A DNA stretch of 64,000 bases from Climacium dendroides. Lineage: Eukaryota > Streptophyta > Bryopsida > Hypnales > Climaciaceae. Positions within the stretch are counted from its first letter, which is position 1. The number at the start of each line of letters is the position of its first letter. Shown here in pieces: positions 1 to 11,343 of this stretch. A program made the position numbers and the translations under genes. The notes under the pieces are model-generated. The model ran no database searches, was not told where the DNA came from, and saw only the letters and a list, made by a program, of their open reading frames with translations. The stretch is from NCBI GenBank assembly GCA_950106755.1, contig OX467083.1, forward strand, positions 41,368,555-41,432,554. Reading direction: 5' to 3'.

Positions 1-577
1 TACAATGTTGTCATTTTACCTAGAAGTATATATTATCCTAGAGAAAAACAAAAAAACTTTAAACAAAATGGTATTTTAATACCGCTTGGAGAAAAAAAAT
101 TTGAACAATTTCAAGAAAAAAAATTGAACATTAAACGTTGAAAAGATAATTGATACTTTTAAAATTTTAATATAAAGTTTTGGACATACTTCTGATGTTT
201 GCATCAACATCATTGTGTTATCATCGTGCAATAGTATGGCATTTCATTGAGAGTCCACGTGCTTTGTTAAACATGCAAGCTTTCCAATAATTTTCATACC
301 TCTCAAAGAATTTTTCATAATGAAAATGACGTCACTTTCAACAATAAAATTATAGTTATGAATTTTCATAAGTAGATTTCTTCAATAGGAAGAAGTTTCA
401 TAGTGTTGTATTACAAGGGGTTTGTGACATAAATAGAATATTTTGGAATGTTTGTATAAAATAGTTTGATGAAGTTTATGTCTTGCATCATGTTTGTGTA
501 GGATAGCTTGGTTTAATGGGAAGAAAAGGAGTTCACGCCCACATTGGAAGGGTCTGGGGTGAAAAAAACCCATAGAG
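1..577. other. AT-rich intergenic stretch, no gene seen
   Basis: AT-rich DNA with short homopolymer runs. Open frames on the minus strand here have no recognisable domain and look like chance. I see no RNA gene or transposon end. Confidence 0.5.
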
Positions 578-1183
578 TTGGGTATGAACATTGTTGAGGA
601 AAATGAAGCTGTAATAAAATTCAAGCATGTGAAGACGGGGAAGCGACTGCGTAAGAGCGTTGCAATAGTAGGCGCACAGCAGGAGGGAGGGAACAGTACA
701 AAGAAGAAGAGACATGCATTGATGGAATCAGGTACTAACATCCCGACGCATGCGAAGACGCAGTTCACGTAAAGTTGAACATGCGATCGCTTGGCCCAAA
801 AAAGAACCCATGGATGGGAGTGCTTGCTACATCGGGGGATCCCACAAAGACCAAAAAGCCATTGGTTTATACACGAAAAGAGGGTCAAAAATTTGGTGTA
901 AGTTGGACCATTGATGCTTGGCTTCACAAGGGGCAAGACAGCTAACCACTTGCACCACCAGTGGAAAAAGATAAGGGCGGTAACATTGGCCATAGAGCAT
1001 CAAGGGATGGATCGAGGTGTCGACGAAAGTCCTTGGACGTTCAACGAAAAGATCATGATGTTTGGATCGCAAGTATAGGGGTATCTAAAGATCTCCCGAT
1101 CCTCCAAAATTCGGTTGTCCCTCCGAATCAAGAGGTTGGAATACCACCCAGCCTAGTTGAAACTGATAAGTCGAACAATGGGG
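578..1183 (+). pseudogene. Coding-like relic of unknown function, left of a transposon insertion
   Basis: A stretch with more balanced base composition than its surroundings. A 64-codon open frame (578-772) is rich in Lys and Arg. A second frame starts at 781 and continues past one TAA (922-924) up to the transposon at 1187. I recognise no domain. The segment is cut by the CACTA-ended element, and similar coding-like sequence resumes on the other side at 2563. The two sides do not join in a single frame, so at least one indel as well as the stop would have broken it. It could equally be non-coding sequence with fortuitous frames. Confidence 0.3.
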
Positions 1184-1414
1184 TCACAAAATTGTGTCCC
1201 AAAACAACAGGAATCTATTGTTCGCTTCTGTTGTTTCGGTCGCGTTGTCTTGGACAAAATCTAACTGAAATCTGTTGTTTTTTTCTGTTGATTTGGTCAA
1301 ATAAATTTTTTTTTTTTAAAATCTGGATTTTTTTTTCTGCTGCCTGAAATTTTCGGGCAGAAAAATTTTCCAGAATTTTCGGGTAGCCGCATGCTCAACC
1401 CACGGTCGCCCATG

Positions 1415-1469
1415 GGGTTCAAACCAGAGACCTCATGCCCAATGGCACAAGGCTACAACCACTAAACTA
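1415..1469 (-). promoter_or_regulatory. tRNA-like Pol III box A/box B segment in element copy 1
   Basis: On the minus strand, TAGTTTAGTGG (1459-1469) fits the box A consensus. GGTTTGAACCC (1415-1425) fits box B apart from one T where C is usual. They are 33 bp apart, a normal tRNA/SINE spacing. It is not a clean tRNA cloverleaf, so I call it a tRNA-derived (SINE-head-like) promoter relic. Confidence 0.55.
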
Positions 1470-1530
1470 CCTCACAACTTAATGTACAAATTGAATTTTT
1501 TTTTTACTTATCCATTTATGGTTTGGTGTT

Positions 1531-1893
1531 TTTAAACTCAGCAGACTTTGGCGGTCATTTCGGCATGGTAAATGAACTTTTTTCAAAAATCTTTGAACTA
1601 AAAAAAGTTGGAGATTGAAGTTAACTTTCATCTCAAAAAACGGTTTGTGATTTCAAGCCTCCAGTCAAAAGTTATAGACAAAATTCAGAGAAGATGTTTG
1701 AAAATGTTAAACCGAATGTCCCCTCCTACCTCTCTCTGAATTTTATCTATAACTTTTGATTGGAGGCTTGAAATCACAAACCGTTTTTTGGAGATTAAAG
1801 TTAACTTCAATCTCTAACTTTTCTTAAATCAAAGTTTTTTGAAAAAAGTTCATTTACCATGCCGAAATGACCGCCAAAGTCTGCTGAGTTTAA
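1531..1893. repeat. Internal long palindrome of element copy 1
   Basis: Two arms of about 170 bp are inverted copies of each other around a ~30-bp centre near 1703-1735. The outer edges read TTAAACTCAGCAGACTTTGG on the left and the complement ending GCTGAGTTTAA on the right. The arms differ at several positions, so this is an old inverted duplication inside the element. Confidence 0.85.
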
Positions 1894-2044
1894 GAAATTC
1901 CGAATTGTGAATGTTTAAGTTAAGAAAAAAAATCCACTTTACATAGAACAAGAGGCTCCAACCACTACATGGTTGGATCTCCATGTCTATTGGACATAAT
2001 TTCTTTTACTTATTCACTCACAAATTAATACTTTTATTTTTTTG

Positions 2045-2265
2045 AGTGTTTTTTTGGTCTTTAAAAGTGCTGTTTCAATATTTTGAAGTGTTTTTGGGGA
2101 GTTTTAAGGTGCTGTTTTCATATTTTGAAGTGTTTTTTGGGATGTTATAAGGTGCTGTTTCAATATTTTGAAGTGTTTTTTGAGTGTTTTAAGGTGCTAT
2201 TTTAATACTTTGAAGTGTTTTCTGGGTGTTTTAAGGTGCTATTTTAATATTTTGAAGTGTTTTTC
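2045..2265. repeat. Tandem array, about five units of ~42 bp
   Basis: Imperfect units share the cores TTTTGAAGTGTTTT and AAGGTGCT. The array lies inside element copy 1 and matches the array at 15178-15398 in copy 2. It happens to be open in one frame, giving a repetitive Cys/Phe-rich shadow peptide that I do not consider real. Confidence 0.8.
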
Positions 2266-2562
2266 CAGAATACTAATAAAGATTAAAAAAAACTCCAAAA
2301 GTTTTCTAAAAGATTCCAAAAGATTCCCAAAAAAATTCCAAAAAATTCCAAAAAGATTCCAAAAAATTCCAAATTCAACACAAAACTGTTGATTTGGTCA
2401 TTGCACTACTCAAATCAACAAAAAATTGTTGTCCATTTCTGTTGATTTTTACAAAAATTCAAAAATCTGTTCAAACGGTCATTACAGTGCCCAAAACAAC
2501 AAAAATTAACAAAGAACTGTTGATTTTCTATTGATCTGGTCATGATTTTTTAGTAGTGTCAA

Positions 2563-3040
2563 GGCTGCATCGGGGGATTCCCCGACAAAATTATTGTGCA
2601 AAGACCTACTGGTGGGCATGACCGTTGACAACCCGAGAGAGAGACTTTGGTGAACGTAGCACCCCTCAATCATGTGGAGGGCAAAGGGAGGGGTTTTAGG
2701 TAGAGACATCACCTCAGTCACCACTGCTCAAGTTGCCGACGCAATGGTGGCTTTGAGAGAAGGCAAAGCAATGACTTCGGTAGAATATGAGGAGGACGAA
2801 TCAAGAGTTCTAAATGCCTTAAAATATGACGGTCAAGTGCTAACAAATGATGGTCTTGTGGATAGGATTAAAGATCCTTGGGCATTTACAACAAGTCGTA
2901 ATCACTGTGCGTTCGGGAGACCCCTTTATGAAAATGAATGCTACGTGTGGCAATTCCTTAGGCATGAGGATCCTACGAAGCGAATCCTCAAAGAAAAGGA
3001 ACTTGCAAAGCAAATCCGGAGTTATAAGAAGAGTTCATAG
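2563..3040 (+). pseudogene. Coding-like relic right of the transposon, 122-codon open frame
   Basis: An uninterrupted frame runs from ATG 2672 to a TAG ending at 3040. The same frame extends upstream to 2564 but with TGA and TAG codons just before 2672. Composition is hydrophilic and mixed, unlike the AT-rich chance frames nearby. It reads like a real ancient exon, but I recognise no domain. Together with 578-1183 it may be one gene split by the 1.37-kb element, although the frames on the two sides are offset. Confidence 0.3.
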
Positions 3041-4375
3041 CAAATAGGAGCTTGTAGGCAGGTTCTTGATTTTGAGTCCGTATCATAGAATTGACCTTCA
3101 GTCTCTAATCCTAAACATAACCTTTATTACCTTTGCCTACTTAGCTTAAAAAATAAAATTATGACCAACACACTACTCATTTGAGGCATTCATTTTAGTA
3201 ACCCGATTAATTCTTCTCTTTTTTTGGCTCAAATCTTACTATTGGGTACCTATTGTTGAAAAAAATACCTACAATTAAAAATATAACATCTTTGACTATA
3301 ATAAAACTTGTAAAGAGATATTCTAAATAACTTTCTTTTAAAACTACTAGAAATTTTATTAAATCATTTTAGCAAACTGATTGATTCAATATTTATTCAA
3401 GAAATGTATATATTTTATATAAACTATTTTAAACGTATTGGAGAGATATTGGAGAGGTTAGAAGCATCCAATTAAATAAATGAAAAAAAATTATTGTGGA
3501 TTTATTTTATTTTATATTATTCCCTAAATGTCCAAGGCCTATTTTGAGCTATTTGGAATTTGCTCTAAATTGAACAAACAATCAACATTTTGATAAGTTG
3601 TACCAATTTCTTTTATATTGTAGCCGTACAAATTCAAACTAGACATTTTTGGGTTACAAAAGAAAAAAAAACATAACAATATATATTATAGATTGAAAAA
3701 TTATAATGTCTAATCATGAGGGTGTTAAAACTATGAAAATCTTTCAATTCTCTTTTTGCATGTCAACTCTAAAAATTGCGTGATGTTTGACCACACAGAT
3801 TGTAAAATATTAGCATTCAAAGTGAAAGATAAAGTTTTTTCAAGAAGACGCTCCAATTGCTTACAAAATTTTTTTATATAACTTCCACATTACTAATCCA
3901 AATGGAATGAATCAAAACTTTCCATTTTGCAAAAATATAATCTATGTGAATTTTTTTTTAATTTAATTTCAATTTATTACATATTTATTTTTTTGGATGT
4001 TTGGTCTCCCCAATTTTGAGTTTATTGTGGCATAATTTTGGCTCTTGAGCATCAATTTAAATAAAAATTATATTCCTAGAATCCTCATAAATTTTTCTAT
4101 CTTATGAAAAGTTTAAAATACAATTCACCAAAAATTGACTTCATAGGAACTTGCTCAAAATCCAATTTGTCCTCCATAGGGACAATAAGACTTTAGGAGT
4201 TGACTAATAAAAATTTCATAAGGTTTGAAAAATGTATGTTTAAAATAAACAATTAGTTCTTGTTGACAAATGTAATAATACAATATGAAATACAAAAGGT
4301 ATAAAAGGAATTTCGAAGGAATTGCAACAAAAAAATAAATTTTTTATTGCATATTTAAAAATCCATACAATTTTT
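3041..4375. other. AT-rich non-coding stretch with a weak dispersed-repeat copy
   Basis: No gene seen. The segment around 3780-3840 (a GATTGTAAAATATTAGCATT-like string followed by TCAAAGT) resembles 51175-51205. This suggests a diverged copy of the dispersed non-coding family described at 12830, 40470 and 49240. Confidence 0.4.
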
Positions 4376-5275
4376 TCACTTAGCTACGTGGTTCTTTTCA
4401 ATCCGCTGGCTACGAATGACATCTGCAAATAAAGATGCCACACACTCTTGAGAATCTTGTATTGGTTGGATAACATCTAATTCAAACTTCTTGTTGTCTT
4501 TTGCAAGCTGAATTGCAGTCTCTATCTTCGTCTTCTCAATATAAGCAAACGACTCGACAAAACGATCCAATGCACTAGCCATATTGCCATTGAGCTTTTG
4601 ACACTTCACAATTGCTCCACGAACTCTCTATAAATTACTTGCATGAACTGTTGCATCGTGGACCTCAACTTCTTTTGAAAGAACCTAGGTGCCAATGACA
4701 AGTGCTCCTTGATAATTAGTATCTGGAACACCATTGGCCTTTGTAGTCTCACTTAACATGGCATCTATAGCATTATACCATATCCACCGTATAAATTCAG
4801 AGTTGTCCCCCGAAACATTGTAAATTTTCTTCTGACGGTAATATTGCTGCCACATTTGGGCCCACTTGCGCTTCAAATGCATCTTTTAGCGATTGGCCTC
4901 CAACGGAAAATGCTCAACCAAACGTAATTGCATTGCTTCCCAATCTTTGATCTAGATAGATTGCCATCCCGACTTTACAATGCGCTCACGCAATAAATCC
5001 AACAAAATATTGTATCTTAGCATTGCCTCATTCACGATGTTTCAGAACTTAAACACTTGTGGGTAATGCTGAGGTTGGGATGGAAGTACCGGTTGACAAA
5101 ATTGTTGTTGGAGTATCTATGGTCTCTTCAAAATTAACCCCCTCAAACTCTGACTCCGACAAACTGTCCGCACTCTCATTACTCTCAAACATCATGGTTG
5201 CCAAGAAGCCCAAATTAGCCATCCAAATCCTCAAAAAAAAAATTAAAAACTCCAAACTCAAACTAAACTTCACTT
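4376..5275 (-). pseudogene. Broken Myb/SANT-like (trihelix-type) protein
   Basis: Read on the minus strand, one frame can be followed from about 5045 down to 4378 through several in-frame stops, with a Ser/Glu-rich acidic leader in another frame at 5273-5049. The sequence LLDLLRERIVKSGW, then HLKRKWAQMW and WYNAIDAMLSE, is the pattern of plant Myb/SANT-like DNA-binding domains found in transposon-linked proteins (Harbinger-associated and L10-interacting MYB-type families). A helical C-terminal part (ALDRFVESFAYIEKTKIETA) follows. Several in-frame stops and at least one frameshift make it non-functional. The assignment rests on pattern memory only. Confidence 0.4.
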
Positions 5276-5551
5276 AAGTGCTGCCCTAACCCTCACTCGA
5301 CTATAAGAGCACGAATCCATAGAATGCATAAGCGTTGAGAGCTCTTGAGTGTACGAGTTTCTAGAATAGAGAAGTCCCTGGAGCGTATTTGGTATGCTAT
5401 GGATCTCTCTTTTGTAGCCACGAAGTTACATAGGGTGAAGTTTTTTGGTGAATAGTGCATGAACAGTTGCACATTTCTTACTTGACTTCGATACAGCAGA
5501 GACTCTAATATTCTAGTAGCTTTGAGCAAAGCCGCCCAACCTTGGCACTAA

Positions 5552-5583
5552 GTCCCCGACGTTTTAAGGAAAACGTCGGGGAC
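5552..5583. repeat. Perfect 14-bp-arm hairpin in the left terminal repeat
   Basis: GTCCCCGACGTTTT, a 4-nt AAGG loop, and the exact complement of the arm. The corresponding sequence at the right end (12205-12232) is an imperfect version of the same hairpin. Confidence 0.85.
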
Positions 5584-6883
5584 CCATCTATTGTGAACAA
5601 CAGCAGCTTGTCCTTCCTTCGACTTTAAAACCACTTCAAAACTGCCTACCTCCCCCCCTAGTTATCAACCTGACATGTTTGCCATCCATCGGCGCATGTG
5701 CAAATAGTCATCCAATTGTTTGAGGCCTTGTCTACCAGCCATACACTATTGCGCAGAATGTATGGCTAGTGAGTATACTTGCAGTTTTTTTTGTTTTTTA
5801 ATTTAAAAATTAATTAACTAAATTTTTAATTTTTAATTTTTTAATTTTTTTATAATTCAAGTTTTTTCTACATAGGTGAGTGAAATGAGGTTGCCCTATA
5901 TTAATTTCTTGACATTTGACATAATATAAATATTTGTAATTATTGTATGAGAATGCCACGGAGAATGCACTACTTTAGAATTAGATGTTATTGTTAAATT
6001 TTTTTTAAATTATCTATAATTTGATTTTTCTCGATGTAGATAAATGAAATTAGGTTGTCCTACATTAATTCTTGACATTTGATATAATATAAGTATTTCT
6101 AGTTATTTTATGAGAATGCACTACTTTAGAATTAGGAGTTGTTGTAATGGGACTCGTAAACCCCAATGTGTACAAAACAAAAATATTATTAGAAATTTTT
6201 GTAGGCTTCAATGGCTTGTAAAGTAAATTTTTTGATGTAAGACAATCTAATTGTTAAGGCAATCTAATTTCACTATACAAGCTTATGTATTAACTCACTA
6301 GTAAATGTGTTTAAGAGACTTTGCTAATAACGAACTTCTCTATTTATACCATTTCATTTTAGGACTTGTGAAAGGAAAGAAGAAGAAAGACAAACCCTAG
6401 TAGGCACTTCATTTTATTGTGAACACTCCAATTTGTTCCTTTAGAGGTTTGTAGAAAGAAGGAATTCTAAACACTTGTAGAGTGCTTTAATTTCATGATA
6501 TGTAAAGCTATGTACATAGTTTAAATGTTGATCATTTTATTTAGGGTTTCCAAGTAGGGAAATCATTTTTTTTCAACACTTGTTCTTGTTGGCTTTGAGA
6601 TTTAGGGTTGTAGAGAGAGTGCCTTTCTAAACACTTGTTAGGTGTTTGTTATGATCTTCTCTTTTTAAAGTTTAGGGTTTAGGTTTTAAAATTCCTCACC
6701 CACACTTATTTATTTTCAACACTTATACTAGTTGCCTTAAAGATTTAGGACTGTTCAATAAATGTTCTTTTAAACACTTGAAGAAATGTTCTTAGAATCT
6801 TTTCTTCTCTAGTTTTCGGGTATTTAGCATTTTATTTTCTAGTTTTCAACTTTTCCTTCATCATAAAGGAAGACATTGATTCC

Positions 6884-9800
6884 ATGGAAAGTGATTCTTT
6901 TTGTTCCTTTGATTTTGAGGATGATGTGGAGTACATATTTGGAGTAGAAGACATACTTTATACATCATTAGGAGGTCATCTTCCACTTCTTTTACAACAA
7001 TCGAAGATGTCTATTTCCACTTGTCTGATTTTGAATCAAGTTTCGATTCTGATGAAGATATGATTGAAGGGCAATCACAGTTCATAACAATTAATTTACT
7101 AGATTTCATAGATGAGTCCTCAAAACTTTTTTTTGATGATGTTTCTATAGAATCTTCTTCAAAGTTCGTTCAATTTACTCTTGCAAGTAGAGATCTTATG
7201 ATTCTTTGTTTATAGAAACAAAAATCCTTACCTTTCAAGAAATTCGTGAAACAGATAAAAAATTTCGTCCATTTCTTAAAAGCCAGGGAGATCCATAAAT
7301 GTTGATAATCCTCTCCACACTCAAGCACGATGGGTGAAACTTCAAAATACTTTGAAATTGGTAGAGACAATTCATGGAGTTGCTCTTTCAACTTCAAGTG
7401 ATATGAAAGAAAGAATAATACTTCATTCCAAAACGTGGTTCTATATTTGGTTCACATGTTGGTCTTAGTGATAAGCATTTACCACTAAATGCCACAATGT
7501 TTGTTATACGAAACAAGTAGATCACTAATCAAATGGTTAAAGGGATTTCTCCATTATATATTGGGAGTTGTATTAGGTCTTGTTTACATTGCCAAAAAAT
7601 GCAACTTTGGGATGAGGTCCACAATGTCCCTTGTGAATTTATAAATGACAAACTAGATGGGATATGCAAGACTCTCATTGTAGTGAGGCATGTTTATTAA
7701 ACAAAAATTACAAAGCATCATAGGGTGACCTATTACCAATGTCATAGAGGTGGGACAAAAAGATCAAGAAAAAGGAGAAAGGAAGATGTTTGCATTTCCA
7801 CTCATAGAAGAGAAAGGAAGTCTATGAAATGCCAATGTGAATTTTGAATTAAAGTGGTGGTGTCTTTTGAAAAGAAGAAATGCTCTACAGAAATAGAGGT
7901 TTCTACAGAAGTAAATATATTTATGCATTCAAAATACAGTGGACATCATCTAGGTACAAAAATTGACAAGATGTTTTTATTAATACATCCATTGGTCATT
8001 TCATTTGCTACAAAGAATTTAAAGCATATGATTTCTACATCTACTGTTGCATTGGTCTCTGTTCGGAAAGAAATAAAAATGTAAGCTATGGTTCCAAACA
8101 CAGAGCGTACAACGTATAAATTTTTTTCTTATTCCAAAATAAGTTGAGCAACTATTTTACTTCATGAAGTTGAATGGTATATTGGTATGTATTTTACTCC
8201 CTTATTTATTAAGTACACATTTCTATATATTTTGTAGCTTGGAATTTTGTTATATATATTTGTTTGTTTTTGTAGATGCATTAAGAGTAGATGACTGGAA
8301 TGCTACCAACATGGAAATCATTCGGCTTCAAAAACAATGTAAGATAATTTTTTTACCAGAAGTACTCTCCCAAACATAAAGACCCCCAACAACAACTTTT
8401 TGTTGTTGTAATACAAGACAATTTTATGAAGACAAATGCCAAACGATTCTTTAGGGATAATTCATGGGCATTTGATTCAACTTTCAAAACTAATTAATAT
8501 GATTTATCTCTCTATGCCGCAGTTGTTCCAAACCAAGATGGAAAAGTCATGCCCATTTTTTACATGCTGTGTACGAAAGACAAAAATGGAGGTCATGAAG
8601 GAATAGCTATAGAATTGACACTGACACATGTTTTTTCCAACATAGGAAATGTTAGACCATCGGCATTCATTATTCACAAACACAAAACGTCTTTGAATGC
8701 CATTATACAAGTTGTGAATAATAACATTCATTGTTGGAAAGATGGAAAACTTGAAGAAGAACAAGTTGTAGGACGCGTATTATTATGTTGATTCTATGTT
8801 ATAAAGGCATGGAGTCTCCTAACACGTGTATCTATATCAGAGAAGGATAGGATTTAGCAAAGTCTTCATATACTTTTGAATTGTTCACAATAAGATCATT
8901 TTGAAGAACATTTAAGAAAATTTTATAAAGACTTTGAGCACATTTTTAGAGTAGAGGAATACATAATTTATGATTGGGCAAATAGTAAAGTGCCATGGAG
9001 GTCGATGTGGCTAAAGTTTAGAAGATCGTTTGAGTATAGGGGTGTAGATACAACAAATCACGTAGAAAGACATTGGGAGTGGATTAAATATACTCTTCTT
9101 CAAGAAAAGGCAAATCAATCAATTTGAGATTTATTTGTTGCCATCATTGAAAATGTAGTAGATGGAAGTCAAATTGGAGAGCCTACCCTAGTGAACCACT
9201 TCAAACAAGTTCAAGTTATAAGTGAGTCCTTTTTTTATTATTGATGTTTGATTTTATTTTTCTAATGTGTGGGAATTTAAGATTCAGTTATATTTCACAT
9301 TCTAATTTTTTTTTATGAACTACAAGTGAATCCAGAAGGTTTTCAAGAAGAACAAATGATAAACCACATCGATGCCACTTAGTAAGTGCAGAGAGGCTAT
9401 TTTAGAAGTATCAATGTGTGCCTCAAGATGTTTTGGAAGGAATGGATGTCAATCAAAGAATATTTCATACTGCAAGCAAAACTTCTCCTAACACTAAGTA
9501 CAGGGTCTCTCTCTGTACTCATTTCTGTGATTGTGCCTCTACTACATCAACATGTAAGCACATTCTTTCATTGCAATTGATATTGAAAGAGTTCTATCAA
9601 CATTTGAATAATGATGAAGAACCTACATTTAATAGTGCAAATGTTGAATATCCTATTGAACCTATAGTAGGAGATGTTTACAATGAAGACTTCATAAATG
9701 ATTGGACATCAACGATTACACATGGTGAAAATTTATTACAAGTTATCTATAACATAGAATCAATGCTTTTGGAAGTGAAGTCAAGTATTGGAAAATATGG

Positions 9801-10280
9801 GGAAGAAGAATTGAAAACAAAATTGAAGCCATCAAAGAATGTTTACATTCTATTTTAGAGCCTTTCACATTTGAAAAACCTTGTCATATTTCACTCTCAA
9901 GTAAAGGTTCTATTGCATCTATTCAAGAAAATGTACAACGTACAAGAATGAGACATGGTAAGACTTCAAAACAAAAGGACAAAATGAAAAAAAGAAAAAA
10001 ACTCACTTATAAGGCACTCTAAATCTCAAATGACACCTCCACCTCATAAAATGGTATCAACTTCAAAGAAGAGAAGACTATTTTTTCCCGAATTTCAAAA
10101 GTTGTCTGTGATAAGTGTTTTACTAGAACTATGGTAAAAAAAAAGAGATACAATAGTGTCTTGCCATAATTGTCATAGATATTTGAAATGTATTAAAAAG
10201 AAGAAAAAGACATACTTTATAGTAGAGAATGTATTTGATATTACATCTACATACAACCAAAGAAAAACACTATATAATAG
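6884..10280 (+). pseudogene. Broken MULE transposase with SWIM zinc finger
   Basis: A transposase-like reading can be followed only by changing frame several times and crossing stops. An acidic N-terminal part starts at ATG 6884. The stretch GLSDKHLPLNATMFV (about 7461-7505) and the Lys-rich part near 7850-8080 follow. Around 8520-8815 comes the MULE-type core: VVPNQDGKVMPIFYMLCTKD, then RPSAFIIHKHKTSLNAI (His where the catalytic Asp of the family is expected), then a FYVIKAW segment matching the conserved FHV-x-x-AW. NHVERHWEWIKYTLL (9057-9101) follows. A SWIM motif C-x-C-x6-C-x-H is visible at about 9526-9561 (FCDCASTTSTCKHI). A basic tail runs on to about 10280. Stops, frame changes and the lost acidic residue make it inactive. 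Confidence 0.65.
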
Positions 10281-10354
10281 TAAGGACATGATCATGTGAA
10301 TATGAAGCAACTATCCTTCTCAGCTATCAGGTGGCTTTGGCTTTTGCCTTGCTT

Positions 10355-11343
10355 TTACCTTTGCCTCTTTGTTTTTCCTCTTGTTTGAATATCTTCTTTC
10401 TCCATAGCTCTCTTTTCCAATCGATCTTGCATTTCTTTGGTCTTGAGAGGATGTAGAAGTTTCCATTTACCCAAATGTCTACTCTTCCAATCCTCTTTCT
10501 GTATATTTTCACTACTAGAAAATTTCGTTTTTCTGTTGTTTCGGTCGCGTTGATCTGGTCAAAATCTGACAGAAATCTGTTGAAACCAACAGATTTCTGT
10601 CAGATTTTGACCAGATCAACGCGACCAAAACAACAGAAAAACGAAATTTTCTAGTAGTGTTTCCTCCTCCCACAAACTTCTTACATAGTGAAAGTCATTA
10701 GCTTGAAGGAGGTAAGTGAGACAGGTTGCTCTTTCAAACTCGAATCTCATCATCTACAAAATGCAATGTTGAAAAAAAAAATTTGAGAATGAAATGAAAG
10801 TAAATCACATTAAAAGCATGTAGAAAAAAAGAGCTAAACCATAGAAGATTACATCAAATACAATGGACATTGCATAAATGAAACCCTAAAGCATATAATG
10901 CATTAAAAAAAAACATTTACAAGTAAAAAAATTACCTTCAAAAAAGGTGAATGCTCTATCCGCTCCAGCTTTTGCTAACTTATTATTTATAATAGACTCC
11001 AAGTACTCTTGCAAGGCTTGTATGATGTATGTAACATAGATGTTGGAAGAATTAAGAAGCATTGGAACCAAGAACTTATGATCTTTCATATGAAAGATTA
11101 TCAAGTCTTCAAGAAATCCATTTTCCATCAATTTGACTAAAAGAGAGGATTCCACTTCCTCACTCATAGCAATGGGAGGAAGAATGGATGCCTTTTCTCT
11201 CTCCAATTTAAAAACAACACTTTCATCTATCTTTGCTTTGGTGTTTGCTTCGGCATTTCTTTCATTCTCTGCCTCTCTTCTAGCTCTTCTTGCTTCTTTG
11301 GCGCTCTCGTCTCATTTCCAAACCTTCTTCCTCTTTGGAACCA
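10355..11343 (-). pseudogene. Second ORF of the Mutator-like element, split by a MITE
   Basis: Minus-strand coding-like sequence starts at ATG 11343 (MVPKRKK), has a TGA at codon 11, and continues with an Ala/Arg/Glu-rich coiled-coil-like part (SAKEARRARREAENER) into a helical segment ending near 10930. A further exon follows a possible acceptor near 10749 (MRFEFERATCLTYLL and on) and runs to a TAA at 10355-10357, but is interrupted by the MITE at 10510-10659. Taking the MITE and one copy of its 3-bp duplication away leaves this exon open throughout. Function is unknown. It lies inside the MULE ends, convergent with the transposase, so an accessory transposon protein is my inference. Confidence 0.45.
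10510..10659. mobile_element. 150-bp hairpin MITE with CACTACTAG ends
   Basis: Two 73-bp arms around a 4-nt centre (AAAC) pair with a single mismatch. The ends are CACTACTAGAAAATTTCG and its complement. A 3-bp duplication TTT flanks it (10507-10509 and 10660-10662). The termini and internal strings (CTGTTGTTTCGGTCGCGTTG) match those of the 1.37-kb elements at 1187 and 14891, so it belongs to the same mobilisation family. Confidence 0.92.

Larger units (their letters stand above)
1187..2559 (-). mobile_element. Non-autonomous CACTA-ended element, copy 1
   Basis: A 1,373-bp copy of the element also found at 14891-16262, in opposite orientation. Its right end reads AGTAGTG, the complement of CACTACT. 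Its left end has lost about 8 bp of the CACTAGTAGAA terminus and begins CAAAATTGTGTCC. A 3-bp duplication TCA flanks it (1184-1186 and 2560-2562), as expected for the CACTA (En/Spm) superfamily. No transposase is encoded. Inside, in + strand order, are the tRNA-like segment, a long palindrome, a tandem array and a run of AAAAGATTCC-like units. Near identity to copy 2 by eye implies recent spread. Confidence 0.8.

Noticed and set aside
382..993. 203-codon minus-strand open frame
   Set aside because: Low-complexity Phe/Cys/Leu-rich translation, antisense to a more protein-like plus-strand frame, with no domain. Treated as chance.
2168..2392. Open frame with repeated Cys/Phe units (also 15004-15273 minus)
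   Set aside because: It is only the translation of the ~42-bp tandem array inside the CACTA-ended elements.
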